From Cycas panzhihuaensis (taxonomy: Eukaryota > Cycadophyta), in the NCBI GenBank assembly GCA_023213395.1, contig CM041465.1:250115741-250179740 (forward strand): a DNA stretch of 64,000 bases. Direction: 5' to 3'. The notes under the pieces are model-generated. The model was not told the DNA's origin and did not search any database. It saw nothing but the letters and a program-made list of their open reading frames with translations. Both the position numbers and the translations under genes were made by a program. Positions within the stretch are counted from its first letter, which is position 1, and the number at the start of each line of letters is the position of its first letter. This document shows, piece by piece, positions 32,466 through 44,747 of the stretch.

Positions 32466-33649
32466 TCATAGGTTGACTAATTGCATGCCTTGCTGCCATA
32501 GTTGATTTGTTTCTTGGTATCTACTCAGTTGGAGTGCAGTGCTAAAACTTGGGCATATATCTACTCTAGGGTGACATTGGTGACTTTCCTCGCTTACTGT
32601 GCTTTTCAAAATTTCCAAAATTTGATGTTGCCCTCCCTCCCCCAAAGTTTTTTGCAAATTTCTAATCATTTCCTGAAGTTTGAATATTTGAACTTGATTT
32701 TCTACTAGTTTGGTTTGTAGGCTTATGATTTTTCCTTTGGCCTCTACTAAATCCTTCTCATGCTCATTGAATGCACAATGTAATTCCTTCTAGCTTCCTC
32801 AGTGTTAGTAATGATCCAATCTTTGCTCATCAATTTGGTTTCCAGACTTTCAAGAATTTATTCTTTCTTCACTATCTCCTCATATAGGCTACGGTTATTC
32901 TTTTGTAATTCTTGCATAACTCGAACTTGCTTCTCCTACTGTCTTGCCCACTTCTTCATCTATTGGAGGGCATCGTAGTAGTTCCTCTCCCATTATTGGG
33001 TTTATATCGTCCATGTGCCAAGCTTAATAATTATTCATCATAGGTCTTCTAGGATTGGCAATGTATGGTGCTATTTGAAACTTTGAAGTCCCTCCATTTC
33101 ATCGTCTATTTTGTTTACCCTATACTTTTTGTCTTTCTTCCTTGATTTGAGTGAACAAATTTTGCTTGATTGCCAATAGCTGAGTAGAAGATACAAAAAT
33201 TGCATGTTTAATGTCCAATTATTTTTAAATCAAGCATAAATTTGAACATATGCTCTTGGCTTTGTTTTCTGTGGTCACTTAACCAAAATTGAAAAGTTGA
33301 CTACTTTTACTAGTAGTGTGGGCTGGTGGCTGACTGGGGGCACTATGGCTTCCTTACATTGGGTAGATTCGCTGCTCTGCTTGTCTTTTTGTTTTGGTAG
33401 CTCAGTTTGTTCCATTTGAAACCTTGGCGAAGCTTATGACAACTTCTTGTTGGTGGTGTTCTCTTTTGTGGATCTGGTCATTGTAAGTTTTTCATGCTTT
33501 GGCTTCTCTTCTTCTTCAATGGGTACCATCTCCTCTGGTTTAGTAGGTTGTGTGGCAGTAAGTTCTTCATTTGCAAGGGCTTTCTTTGGCAATTCATCTT
33601 CTTCTATGATGACAATTTTTGTGTGGGACTTGTTTGGTGTTGTAGGCAA
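32466..33649 (-). pseudogene. Decayed coiled-coil protein ORF of unknown family
   Basis: The minus strand starts with an acidic, Lys/Glu-rich open piece (33649-33434: MPTTPNKSHTKIVIIEEDEL). After several stops comes a charged heptad-like region around 33000-32760 (KKWARQ-EKQVRVMQELQKN, IVKKE, ILESLETKLMSKDW), ending in the open piece 32669-32466 (MIRNLQKTLGEGGQHQILEI). The pieces lie in order but in different frames. It could be a degenerate retroelement gag or a host coiled-coil gene; no enzyme motif is present. Confidence 0.4.
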
Positions 33650-34957
33650 TGGTGATGAAGAGGCTTTCTTTTTCGATTATCAAATTTCTAGCTTGTATAA
33701 GATCCAATCTCCTACACTATCCAAATTAGAGATCACTTCTTCTTGTTAGGATTTGGGCAGGTGAATTCCCAATCAGAGTTGTGCCTCCCAAATTTGCACT
33801 ACTCTCATCTCTTCTTTCACTACTCCACTATTGCTTTTGTAAGCCAATTGGGCAACTTTGTTTCTATCACAATCCATGAGCTTGGGCACCAAGCCCTTGC
33901 AAGTTTACAATTAGGAATGAGCTAATTAAAAGTTGCAAACATAAAACTTTTTATGGTAGAATTGGTCTACCTTCAAATTTTGTCTTTCATTTAGAATTGC
34001 TCGATGCATATGTACAAGCCAATATACATATTTATCCAAGTTGGATCTATAATGGTCCAACAATGACCTATAATTGTCTTGACACATGTTACATACCTAT
34101 TACAAAATTATATAACTCCTAGGACATTTGTCACCATTTAAATGATGACCCTTTGACTCACCAAAATCCCCAAACATCTATTAGGATTCACAACCTAAGT
34201 TTTGACCTAATAGAGTAAACATTAATTCTAACACTACCTTGTAATGTTTACATCATTGGCTTTGATGCCAATACAAAATCTAAATTTATCAAATTTGTCT
34301 TTAGACAGGGATTTGTGTTAAGGCCCTACTAGGGAACATAGTACTCGTGACAAATGCCTACTTAACTAGGCAAGTACCAAGTTGTCCAAATGAATTTGCT
34401 GAAAGCTGAAGATATGTTTTATGAATTTAGTGGAAACATCTACCCGTATGATATGACAAATTCAAGAGAACAAAGGTACTTATGTATTTGCAAATATGTT
34501 TCTTTTGACCCAAACAGTGCATGTAATCATGCAAATGAGCATAGAATTTGCAACCATCAAATGAAACAATAAGCCAAATGTTTGACTAAAAAAAAGGGAA
34601 GAGCCAACCAAATTACTTCAGACAAATTTATCGCCCAACCTTTGGCAAACCTAAAGAGAAAAGTGCTCCTTGGTTGGAGCACATGATATGAACATTGAAA
34701 TACTGGTGGGTTTCTTTGCGCACAATCCCAACCTATCCCTTCAAATAAAATATGTTCTCTAAATAAAATTAAGAAAGTAGAAGTTGTTGCTATCTCTTGA
34801 TTTTTACTCCAATATCATATGTATGCTCATTCTTTCATACTTCAAACCAAGCTAGGAAAATGCTATATTACGTATGGCTCACTATTGTAACAATCTAAAT
34901 AGACTACCTTACTATGCAACTACGTGTCCCATACTATGCAACCAATCATAAACAAGA
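33650..34957. other. Intergenic, no gene seen
   Basis: AT-rich sequence; the short open frames near 33743-33925 and 34390-34572 match nothing recognisable. Confidence 0.45.
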
Positions 34958-35120
34958 GAAGACTCCTCACTCTTATGCACAAAATAACTAGAGCATAGGG
35001 GACTCCTCACTCTTATGCACAAAGAATAATTAGAGGGTACTCTTCACCCTCATGCAAAAAATAACCAAAACATAGGGGACTCCTCACCCTCATGCACAAA
35101 GAATAATCAAACAATAGGGC
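34958..35120. repeat. ~39-bp satellite array
   Basis: Four good units of the form GACTCCTCACCCTCATGCAC-AAAGAATAATnAnA-ATAGGG, with decayed units continuing toward 35410. Related phrases (GATTCCTCAACCCC, GGGGACTCCTTAACCC) reappear at 45862-45915 on the far side of the copia insertion, so the array was split by it. Confidence 0.7.
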
Positions 35121-35410
35121 ACTCACTCTACTCTATCTTAATCAACCTACACAACAATATAATTGAGAGAATAGGTGACTTAACTTTATCCCAAGATGTA
35201 GTCATAACACCCATAAAGCAGTCCAAGAAGATTGAGATAGTAAGTCACACATATGCATATGTCATTAACCAAATAAGTCTTTGCATGAGATAGTAGTAAT
35301 CACCAAAACAAGTGTGGAGGGGACTCTCAAACCTTGTAGGAATATGAGAGCTCACTTAGTCAAAATCCTCTTTATATCAGCAAACACAAAAATGATTGAA
35401 GCATAGGAGA

Positions 35411-35802
35411 TGTTGGAAATAATGTACATTCCCATTTCATGTTCATTTAAATCCATTTCTCATGTCATTAGAAAATTTCTTCACATGGAATATTTTTGGT
35501 TTGAATATTCTTAGTCAAAGTCATTAAATATGGTGGTTAGTAGAAGTCAAAGATAGTTGAAGTATTAAATATAGCAATTTAGAGCTTACCATAATTTGAA
35601 GGAGTTATTAATTAATCATTATAAATTGGTTAGAACTACCTCATACGTTTAGTACATTTGTAATCTATAAATATATGGTGTACTCTATTATTTTGAGAAT
35701 GGGAAAGTTGTAGAGTTGTGATTCATTAGCGCGTAGTCATTTCTTGCATATTTGGCGTGTGGTATGTGTCATGAATCCTCCTCCTATCAACTTTTCCTAA
35801 AA
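35411..35802 (+). repeat. 5' LTR of old copia element
   Basis: 392 bp, TGTTGGAAATAATGTACATT to ACTTTTCCTAAAA; homologous to 45459-45857 with obvious divergence. Confidence 0.88.
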
Positions 35803-36939
35803 TAGTATCATAACACCTAAGTTTTTGACAGTTGTATGCTTGAATCTAGAGGTGATGCTATATCCATATGTTAGGTCCTATTTTAAAAAGCTTGCTTTCC
35901 TCTTAAATTTGTAAATTTGTAACTGTCTGGATAACGTGTTGTTCACTACCACTTGTGTTAAGTTGTAAATAAGATATTTGGGTGTGTTTGGAGGTAGCAT
36001 CTATTTGTTCATGCATAGGGTAAGATAGTTTTCTACTTTCTTACCTGTCGATCTGCCAATATAGAGCCAACCAACTATGAAAGTTTGGAGAGCAACCTCC
36101 ATTGTTCTACGAACTTCTATCTATTCGCTTGCCCACGTGAGGACTATCTCCCAGGCGTCGCACATCTTTTGATTGTAGCTAGCACAATCTTCAGAAATCC
36201 CTCATTCACGTGAGGTTGATGCCACAATCACAAGTTCATAACAGTTCGTAGATACGATAGTAGAGTTGCTGCTAGTCGTTGCCTAGCTGCCACTATTGGA
36301 GCCACCAGACATGCTGGAAGCAGTCACAGCCACTATTCGGGAGTTGTCATCATTGCCAGTCACCTACAAAGCTACCAACTACCACCCAATACTTTCACAA
36401 AAAATTGAAATTTGATTTGTGAAAATTTTTGAATATGTACTATATTTATAACATTATGTTATAAATATCAACATATTCTTAAGAATATTCTTAAGTGGAT
36501 TTGGATTTCCTTTTTAAAGTTTGTTTTTATTAAGAGCCTGAAAATAATATTTCTCTTTTGGATTTAATACCTTAAGAGGAACTATAATTCATCTATTTTA
36601 GAATATTTTATCAATTGGATACTACATCTTAAAGAGAATTTAAAGCTATTCAAACTTTGTATTTTATCCTTCTTTAAGTCTATTTTTTTGGCTTCACTTG
36701 AAGAGTACTTCAATAGGTTTTTTTAAAGCATTTTATTGTCTTTTGAGAGTATTTCTTGATTTATTTTAGAGTTCTTTTTGAACTTTTAATGTATACTTCT
36801 TGTGTATTATCCAACTTGTGTCACTGAATGATATGTGACATTCACACTAGCAGTGGTTTAAACACTGATTCTTTTAATCTCCATATTCCATGTTGATGTA
36901 TGTGAATATTGTTGGCCATAGCTTGATGGAATCACTGAG

Positions 36940-37400
36940 ACTAGATGGAAGATTTATGTAATTTTCAAACCTTATAGAGGCTTATAGAAATTGTTGAAGG
37001 AGAAGACAAGAAGCCAGAAACTGATTCAATTGATGAAATTGTAGAAGCGACATGGCATGATAGGAACCTAGAAAACTGGCAATTATTAATTTGTCAGTTG
37101 TTGATGAGTTTACTCATTTTCAAGGGAAAATATTTGCATTTGATGTATGGAAGATTCTTGAAGATTTGTTCAAATTGGTGTCTTGAAACTTGCTTTATTC
37201 CTGTAAAATGTCTATGCTCTATCTCTCTTCATCTACATAAACTAAAGGAGATAAGAGTGAAATTTGTTGTTGTAGGTAAAATTGTAGAGGATATCACTCT
37301 TAACAACCTACATGAGGTCTATCATACTTTTGTAACAAGATAGGGCAACCTCAACTTCATTTCATTTGATGAGTTGGGTAGCTTATTGTTGTATGAAGAG
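36940..37400 (+). pseudogene. Old copia gag
   Basis: Pieces in order: GEDKKPETDSIDEIVEATWH, then FAFDVWKILEDLF (canonical A...W..L...F), KEIRVKFVVVGKIVED (canonical F..I...L...G..V.D), YHTFVT (canonical Y..FV) and FISFDELGSLLLYEE (canonical LT..EL...L...E). These follow the UBN2/GAG domain order of plant copia elements in shifting frames. Confidence 0.7.
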
Positions 37401-37529
37401 CAGTGAATTGTGTTATTGTGATGATAGTAACAGTGTTGTGGTGTTCTCATTAAAAACACCTAACAATTCTACGAAGCAATAATGACATGCTGATAATAAT
37501 AATGCACAGGAACCAAGCATGATATTGTA

Positions 37530-37973
37530 TGTGGATATTGCAATATTTGGAGAAGCAGGGCCAAGGGCATGGTATTCACGCATTGATGATCATAACTTAT
37601 ATGCATTGAATGAGGATAATGAAATCCTCTTTGGTAGCTTTGTATAGGCAACTTGTGGGTAGTCTCGATTATTTGACTAACACTAGGTCTAATCAACAAC
37701 AAGATATGCATTGGCACTTAGTTTTGGTTAACCTCTTGGAGCAGTAAGAAATAGTATATTGTTTCTTTGTCTTCTACCAAGGCAGTATACAAAATAGTAG
37801 TTATAGCAATCGGTGAAGCCGTTTTGGCTTAGTGGACTTCTTAACCACTTTGGACTTGTTCATTTGTTCTACGACAATCAAGGTGCCATCTAATTATTGA
37901 AGTATTTGGTTTCCATGACAGAATCAAACATGTGGAAGTTGACCATCATTCTATTCAACAACAAGTGGAGCAT
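37530..37973 (+). pseudogene. Old copia RT remnant and RNase H, 5' part
   Basis: FGEAGPRAWYSRIDDHNL (canonical LKQAPRAWY.KID..L) joins directly to LYRQLVGSLDYLTNT (canonical YR.LVGSL.YLT.TRPD), so most of RT is deleted. RNase H follows: LTSWSSKK then YIVSLSSTKAVYK (canonical SW.SKKQ..V..SS.EAEY), AIGEAV, and IKHVEVDHHSIQQQVE (canonical KHIEV..HF.RE). The frame breaks at the insertion of the younger element. Confidence 0.8.
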
Positions 37974-38526
37974 TGTGAAAAGAGGCTAGATGGCCTCAAC
38001 AGTCCCTAGATCTAGAAACTAGGATCACTCTAGTTCTAGTTGTAGAAATACAAACAAGTATAATAATCTCAAGGTAAAGAGAAAGCAAAGAGACAAAACA
38101 TGAATGAAGGAGCAAGAGAAAATGATACCCAATATGTGGAGTTGGAATTGGTCCAACCTCCAAAGAATGAACAGTTTGATTAGCAAACCGACAAAGATAA
38201 CAATACTCCAACTCTCTTATGAGACAATGAGGAGAGGTCTCATTATATAGAGTGAAATGAGAGAGACCTAAGGCCTTGGATGTTTGACAAGTGTCAAACA
38301 TCCAAGATACATGCCTTGCATGTAGGACATGTGTCCTTTTGGGCTCTCATGTGAGCAAAAATGCATAAGGGTCCATTTGACCTTTTAGTGACAACGTTGT
38401 GTCACTAGAAAGAATGTGGGTGTGCACTTTATCACTTAAGTGATAAGTCACCCCTAAAGTAAAAAGTACACATATTATATTAAAATAAAAGTACATTATC
38501 TTAACATGTAAACATAAGGTTTAACA
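37974..38526 (-). repeat. 3' LTR of young copia element
   Basis: 553 bp, TGTGAAAAGAGGCTAG to GGTTTAACA on plus. Polypurine tract on the minus strand (GTAAGGGGGGG) at 38527-38537. Confidence 0.92.
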
Positions 38527-38593
38527 CCCCCCCTTACTGTTTACAATGTTAAGTCGGACACCAAGACCATCTCTGAATTTTGCAAACTTTTGT

Positions 38594-39000
38594 CTACCAA
38601 GAGGCTTGGTAAAGATGCCTGCTGTCTACTCCTCTCAGAGGTCTCAGACGGAGGTTGATCTCACCATTCTGCACATGCTCTCTGATGAAGTGATGGTGAA
38701 CCTCGATGTGTTTTGTTCGTGCATGAAAGACTAGATTCTTAGCTAACTTGAGTACACTTTGATTGTCGCAATGTATCCTGGTGGGGTGACCTTGCTCAAG
38801 TCCAAGTTTCCCAAGAATCCGTCGTAGCCAAATAGCCTCACAAACTGTGCTGACTGCAGCTTTGTACTCTGCTTCGGTGGAGGATAAGGTAACATTGGGT
38901 TGCTTCTTGCAACTCCACGAAACAATCACGAACCAAGGGAAAAACGATCCCGAGGTTGATTTCACCTATCTTGGCAACTCGCCTAATCGTAGTCCGAGAA
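38594..39000 (-). pseudogene. Young copia RNase H
   Basis: Open minus frame 38965-38594: STSGSFFPW, VSWSCKKQPNVTLSSTEAEY (canonical), CDNQSVLKLAKNLVFHARTK and HIEVHHHFIREHV. Catalytic Glu (TEAEY) and Asp (CDNQS) are present. It follows RT after a stop near 38966. Removes RNA from RNA-DNA hybrids during replication. Confidence 0.88.
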
Positions 39001-40138
39001 CCCTTCCGTGAGTGAAGTTCTCATTATGTGCATACTCAAGGCCATGCTGCAATGTGCCTTTGATGTACTTAAGTATGCGTTTGGCTGCATTCCAGTGTAT
39101 CTGATTGGGTTGAGACATGTAACGTGAGCAAATCCCAATAGCAAATGAAATATCCGGTCAAGTGTTGGTGAGATAAATGAGACTCCCAATCAACTGCCGG
39201 TAAAGTGTGGGATCTGCTGCGACTTCCTCATTGAGAGTAAGCTTAGATCCATTCTCCGTAGGTGTAGGCGCTGTTTTGTAGTCGTGCATCCTGAACCGCT
39301 GCAAAATGTCCCAAGAATATTTCGCTTGGGAGATGAAGATATAGCCTGGCTATTGCCATATCTCAAAGCCTAAAAAATAATAGAGAAGTCCAAGATCTGT
39401 CATCTCGAAACTTCTCTTCAAATTATCTTGGAGAATATGAATTATCTTAGTGTCACTACCAGTGATCACTAAGTCATCTACATACAAGGCAACAAAAATT
39501 ATATGGTTCTTTTCATTTTTTATATACAGATTAGGATCTGAAGTAGATCGATGAAACCCATGTCTCAAGAAGTAGTCATCGATCTTTGAGTACCATGCCC
39601 TTGGAGCTTGCTTCAAGCCATATAACGCCTTTTTTAGGCGATATACAAGATGCTCCTTGCCTTGTACTTTGTAACCAGGAGGTTGCTCCAAATACACCTC
39701 CTCTTGAAGATCGCCATTAAGAAATGTGCTCTTCACGTCCATCTGGTAAATAGGCCATTTGCATTGAGCAGCTAAGGCCAAGAGAAGTATGATGGTATTC
39801 ATGTTCGCCACTGGTGCAAAAGTTTCTTCATAATCTATGCCTTCTTTTTGTTTAAATCCTTTTGCAACAAGGCGAGCTTTCTGCCTTTTAAGTGAACCAT
39901 CAGAATGGAATTTGGTCTTGTAGACCCATTTGCAACTGATTGCCTGTTTGTGTTTTGGCAATTCAACCAAATTCCAAATACCATTCTTTTCAATAGAATA
40001 GAGTTCTTCATCCATGGCAGCCTTCCAATTTTCATTTTTAGAAGCCTCCTCAAAAGTGGAAGGCTCATCAACACAAAGCACTTCAGCCATAAGTGCATAA
40101 TTGGTTTGTCCGATATTTAGATGGACGTTTTCCTTCAA
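39001..40138 (-). pseudogene. Young copia reverse transcriptase
   Basis: Open frame 40138-39350 (262 codons) covers nearly all RT: NWKAAMDEELYSIEKNGIWN, WVYKTKFHSDGSLKRQKARL, VAKGFKQKEGIDYEETFAPV, YQMDVKSTFLNGDLQEEVYL, LKKALYGLKQAPRAWY and ALYVDDLVITGSD with the YVDD catalytic box intact. The motif QMDV supplies the first Asp. A TAG after GFEIWQ and a TGA in LTNT-PDISFA break the C-terminal part (39349-39001), which is otherwise well preserved (LYRQLIGSLIYL). Confidence 0.92.
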
Positions 40139-41640
40139 TGATGTGACCGTCCTGAACTGTTTGTGTGTACCATTTGGGTAACTTTTGAATTGAAGTTACT
40201 TGGACCTCAAGATCTTTTGGTGTAAGTGGTTGGTCAACAGAAGATGAACTTGGATCAAGTGGAGCAAATTCAGTTGAAGTAGACAGTCCAACTGGTGCAG
40301 ATGATGAACATGGTGTAGAAGGTTGAGAGGGAAGGAAGGCCTCAACAATCTTCTTGCCTTTGTCAACGAGAGGTTGCATGGATGCTGTTTGCACCTCCTT
40401 GTGATCTTCTTCAACAAAGATGACATCTCTTGAGAGATGTATTTTCTTCCCCATAGGATCATACGACTTGTAGGCTTTGTTGTGAATGGCATAACCTACA
40501 AAGATGCATTTTAGACTATGCTTGTCTAATTTCTTCCTTTGCTGATCGGGAATATGCATATAAGCAGTGCACCCAAAAGTTCTCAAATGGCTAACAGTAG
40601 GCTTTTTGCCAGACCATGCCTCCTCAGGTGTCATGTTGGTGACTGCTGTAGTAGGACTACGATTGGCCACATAGGCAGCTGTGTGAAATGCTTCTGCCCA
40701 GTAAGCTCGAGTGAGTCCTTGTGCATACATCATAGCTTTGGCTTTATTGGCCAAAGTTCTGTTCATTCATTCGGAGACTCCGTTTTGTTGAGGAGTGTGA
40801 AGTATCGTCAGTTGTCTCTGAATGCCGTTATCCTTGCAGTATTAGGTGAATTCATTTGATGTAAATTCACCTCCATTGTCTGTCCTGAATGTTTTGATTG
40901 AATGGCCATACTCATTTTCCACTTCAAGCTTGAATTCTTTGAACTTGGAAAATGCTTCAGATTTGTGTTTGATGGAATAGACCCAAACTTCGTGACAAAA
41001 GTCATCAATGAAGGAGATGTAATACAAAGCTCCTCCAAAAGATGATGTGGACATAGGTCCACACAAATCCGAATGTACTAGCTGCAGAGGATGTGATGTA
41101 CGCCACACTTTGCTTTTAGGGAAAGGCAAGCGATGTTGAGTTCCCATAATGCACGCTTCACAAAGACACTTTATTCCATAGATCTTTGGAAGCCCATGTA
41201 CCATGTTCTTGTTGATCATCTGCCTCAAATTGTCTAAGCTCAAATGGCCTAGACGTTGATGCCAAAGTTGCATCTTGGACAAGTAAGGAGTGACAATGGA
41301 ACTAGAGTAAGTAGAATCAAGTGTTATATTATTTGCATCCAACTTGTAGAGGCCTTGATCCTCATAGCCAACAGCTACTACTTGGTCTTCTTTGTCACTA
41401 ATTATACATTTCCTGTTTCGGAACAATACACTCATCTGTTGCTTGTCCAACTTGCTAACAGATAGTAAATTTTTGTCCATTGAAGGTATTAAATAGGCAT
41501 TGCCATCGGGAAATATGGAGGAAGGATTTGATGAAGAAGAAAATGGAGTTATTGTGCCTACTCCAGAAATTTTGATAGATTGATTATTCCCAAAGGTCAC
41601 TGATTGACCTTTGCCTTCCTTGATGTTGGTGATGAGCTCT
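40083..41640 (-). pseudogene. Young copia pre-integrase and integrase
   Basis: Frame 41654-40842: LLSVSKLDKQ, then the GAG-pre-integrase zinc module LWHQRLGHLSLDNLRQM...CLCEACIMGTQ. The rve core follows: VHSDLCGPMSTSSFGGALYY, ISFIDDF, then FRTDNGGEFTSNEF, so the first two acidic residues of the DDE triad are seen. TAA (40839-40841) and TGA (40767-40769) sit where QYCKDNG and SERMNRT are expected. The frame then continues 40766-40083 with the C-terminal domain (FGCTAYMHIPDQQRKKLD, CIFVGYAIHNKAYKSYDP). Inserts element DNA into the genome. Confidence 0.9.
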
Positions 41641-41760
41641 TCACTTCCACTCATGTGTTGGGAAGCTCCAGAATCAATAATCCAAGTTTCATCAACCTTG
41701 GATGTCTGATATGCACAAAACAGTTTGTCTTCATCTGCAAACTGATTAGAGTGACGTTGA
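41641..41760 (-). pseudogene. Young copia aspartic protease start
   Basis: The minus frame reads DETWIIDSGASQHMSGSEEL at about 41700-41640, the canonical copia protease motif (WI.DSGAS.HM). It follows a run of seven G in the element's sense strand (41779-41785 region) where a one-base shift separates it from gag. Confidence 0.85.
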
Positions 41761-42714
41761 TTGCCACCTTTGAAACCCCCCCTCCTCTTTGACCTCCTCG
41801 ATAGGCACCTCGATTTGGTCGAGGGTTGCCGCTATTATTGTCACCGAAACCGCTTCGGTATTCGACGCGGGTCCGTTGTCGCCGATTCGGATGATGACGG
41901 TTCGCTGCTAGCGTAGATCTGCTTATTTTTTCTGACAATCAGGTGCTATGTGGCCAAGTTTGCTACAATAATGACATACAACATTGGTCCTTGAAGACCC
42001 AATGCTCATGTTCCCAAACTGCTTTGAAAGTGCAGGTTTGGGTTGCTGTTTGGCCTTTGAATTGGCCGTGAATGCGCCTGATATAGATGGTTCCTCCTCA
42101 TTATCCTTAGTGTAGATTTGTTCTTTTTGAAGTAGCAGACTTTCAAATTCATTGAATGTCATATCTTTGAGAGAACCATCTCTTGTAGTAGACGAAATGA
42201 AGCCATTGTAGTCTTTCGGTAAGGCTTTGGTGATGGATGTGATCAATTCATCCCTTGTAGCTAGACTTCTAAGTGTATTCAGTTCATTACATACCTCCTT
42301 GATGGAGGAAAGAAAAGCCGACATGGGCTTGATAAACTTAATGTATCACGATTTTGCCTTAACCATTAAAATGCGAGCTTGATCTTGCCTTTCATACAAT
42401 GAGGACAAAGTGTCCCAAGCTTCCTTAGAAGTTTTAGCACCAGCAATATTTTGATCTACATGTACATCAACAATCATGTGAAGGAATGCCAAAGCAATTT
42501 CATCTTTAGCTTCCCAAGCAGCAAACAAAGCATTATCAGGTTGCACAGTAACATTTCCATTGGTAACAAGTGTCGGTCGAGGTAATCTCTCAGAAACATA
42601 ACTCCAAAATTCGTTCATGATTAGCAAGTTCTGAGTGAGTCTTTTCCATTCTTGATAATTATCTTGTCCTGTTAACTGAATGGTGCATGCATTTAGCATG
42701 TTTATGGCAGCCAT
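41761..42714 (-). pseudogene. Young copia gag with zinc knuckle
   Basis: ATG at 42714 begins MAAINMLNACTIQLTGQDNY, then QEWKRLTQNLLIMNEFWSYV and TSKEAWDTLSSLYERQDQAR. A TGA at 42343-42345 interrupts it. The second open piece, 42324-41923, has FLSSIKEVCNELNTLRSLAT, LITSITKALPKDYNGFISS and the knuckle CHYCSKLGHIAPDC (CX2CX4HX4C, complete). An Arg/Gly-rich stretch (RGAYRGGQRGGG) follows in the next frame. Forms the virus-like particle. Confidence 0.9.
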
Positions 42715-43781
42715 ATTTGAGTTTATAAAAGCTTGAATCTAGCAGATAACTTGGAAACTCAAAGCTTTCGTCACTTAAGTTCCACCTTCTAACGAAACCA
42801 ACAGTCATGATCTTACTAGAAGATCCAACAACTGAATGGAATGATGAGGGGTGGAGGACTAGGCTATGGAGTTGGTCCAACTTGATCTTATAGAGGAGAT
42901 CCAATTGTTGGCCAAGTTAAATCTAGAACAAGGCAGGTAGGGTTGATCTACATGGATGTACCATGCTTTCCCTAGGATTTACAGCCCCAATAACACCCTT
43001 TTCGAACCTCCTTTATCTCAAGCAACCTTAATTGTCCTGCACCGAATGCAGTCGGTTGGTCCCCTAGGGAATGCACCAAGCTTAAGGTTAATTTAGAGGC
43101 AAGGTTTGAACCTTTTTCGAGCCTCTCCAATAGATTTTAAGTCACTTTTTAGCAGATTTTAAAGTGAACTTAGGTTTCTTTTTGCTTGGAAAATGTACTT
43201 ATGAAAATGCTTTGATTAAGCTTTACAATAAGAGCGGCTTCAAGAGGAAGCAATGTAAGTACATGAATATGAACACTTGTAGTGTTTTTACAATGAGCAC
43301 TTTAATGAAAATGTAGTGCTATGTTGATCTAAGTAAGAAACCAAATGCTTGATTTACAATAAGTTTTGCAAAGTACTTTTTGAAAAAAAGAGCCTAAGTA
43401 CTGAAAAAAGTAATGCAAAACTTGTGATGAAGATACAAGTGGGTTCCTTTTAATGCTGAAAAAGTGAAGGTAAGAGAACCACTTGCATGAAAATGGACAT
43501 CAAGCACTAAGTGTTAGGACTTTAAATTAGTCCCAACAATCAAAAGAAGAAGTGATTTTTATTAAGTACAAAGTGTTTGGAACCCTCTTTGAGACTAAGG
43601 GTTATTAGGTCACCATGCAAGGTGCCTTAAAAGTGTTTAAAAATTAGTGATAAATATTACTTTTTTGATATGAAAAACATTTGAAATCACTTCTCCTAAA
43701 GTCAATTAACACTTGTTCAAAAACCTTGAAAATGCCATAGAAGAGCTCAGATTCAACAGATGTAGCTTCAAAGAACAACAC
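42715..43781 (-). other. Young copia leader, gag-proximal part
   Basis: Non-coding. Contains GGTTGGTCCCCTAGGGAATG (about 43051-43070), a phrase conserved in the related elements; the copia element at 52821 inserted at exactly this site in its relative. Confidence 0.7.
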
Positions 43782-44241
43782 TTTAAGTATGAAACAAATC
43801 TTTAAGTATGAAAACAACTCTCATAAAGTATGAAAACAATCTTTAAGTATGAAAAAGCAATTGTCATAAAGTATGAAAACAACTCTTTAAGTATGAAAAC
43901 ACAAATTGTTTAAGTATGAAAACAAATCTTTAAATATGAAAACAACATTTGTCATAAAGTATGAAAACAACTCTTTAAGTATGAAAAGCAATATCATAAA
44001 GTATGAAACAAATCTTTAAGTATGAAAAATCTCATAAAGTATGAAAACAAATTTTAAGTATGAAAAACAACTATCATAAAGTATGAAAAGCAAATTTTAA
44101 GTATGAAAACAAATTGTCATAAAGTATGAAAACAACTCTTTAAGTATGAAAAACAGCGGTCATAAAGTATGAAAACAACGCTTTAAGTATGAAAATACAA
44201 ATTTATTTAAGTATGAAAACAGTAGCTTTAAGTATGAAAAC
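43782..44241. repeat. 21-bp repeat array in the young copia leader
   Basis: I count 22 units of about 21 bp with the core AAGTATGAAAACAA. TTTAAGTATGAAAAC and CATAAAGTATGAAAAC versions often alternate, giving a ~42-bp higher-order unit. Each unit has an A-tract, so A-tracts recur about every two helical turns. It lies between the primer site and gag. The relatives at 50727 and 52821 show no such array. Confidence 0.9.
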
Positions 44242-44747
44242 CAACAATTTTTATGCTTTTTAGTGGGATTTCAAGGTCGAAAATGCCCGTAAATTGATCC
44301 ACTGCAAGAGGATTAATAACTTGAAACAAACTTCATTAAAGAGTTTCAAAGAGTCGCATAATATGCCAAAGACCGAACTATGAGAAGAAACAAATTTCGA
44401 AAATTGCTGTCCACCATGAAAAATGTGAGTACTTTGCTCAAAAACCTTGTAAAAAATTTGAAAAATAATTTCAGATTTGAGTATGGAAAGCTCCTCCTTT
44501 TAATCTACTCTAACAAAGCCTTGAACCTGCATGCTGCACTCTTGATAAAAGTCTGAAAAAAAAAATCAGATTTGAAATGTACTTGCTCCAGCCTGTAAAT
44601 ATAGCTCCAAAAGTTTGAACCTGCAAAAAAAATCTTCAAAACAAACCTTGGATCGCCTTCGGAGTGCAAAGGTCATCACCAAGAGTTTGTAGCTTTCTTC
44701 AAATCTCCTTGAGCAGCTACAAAACAGAACATAGGGAGCTAATCTCC

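Noticed and set aside
43782-44241. CRISPR-like array of short regular units
   Set aside because: Units are contiguous without unique spacers, and the context is a plant copia leader.
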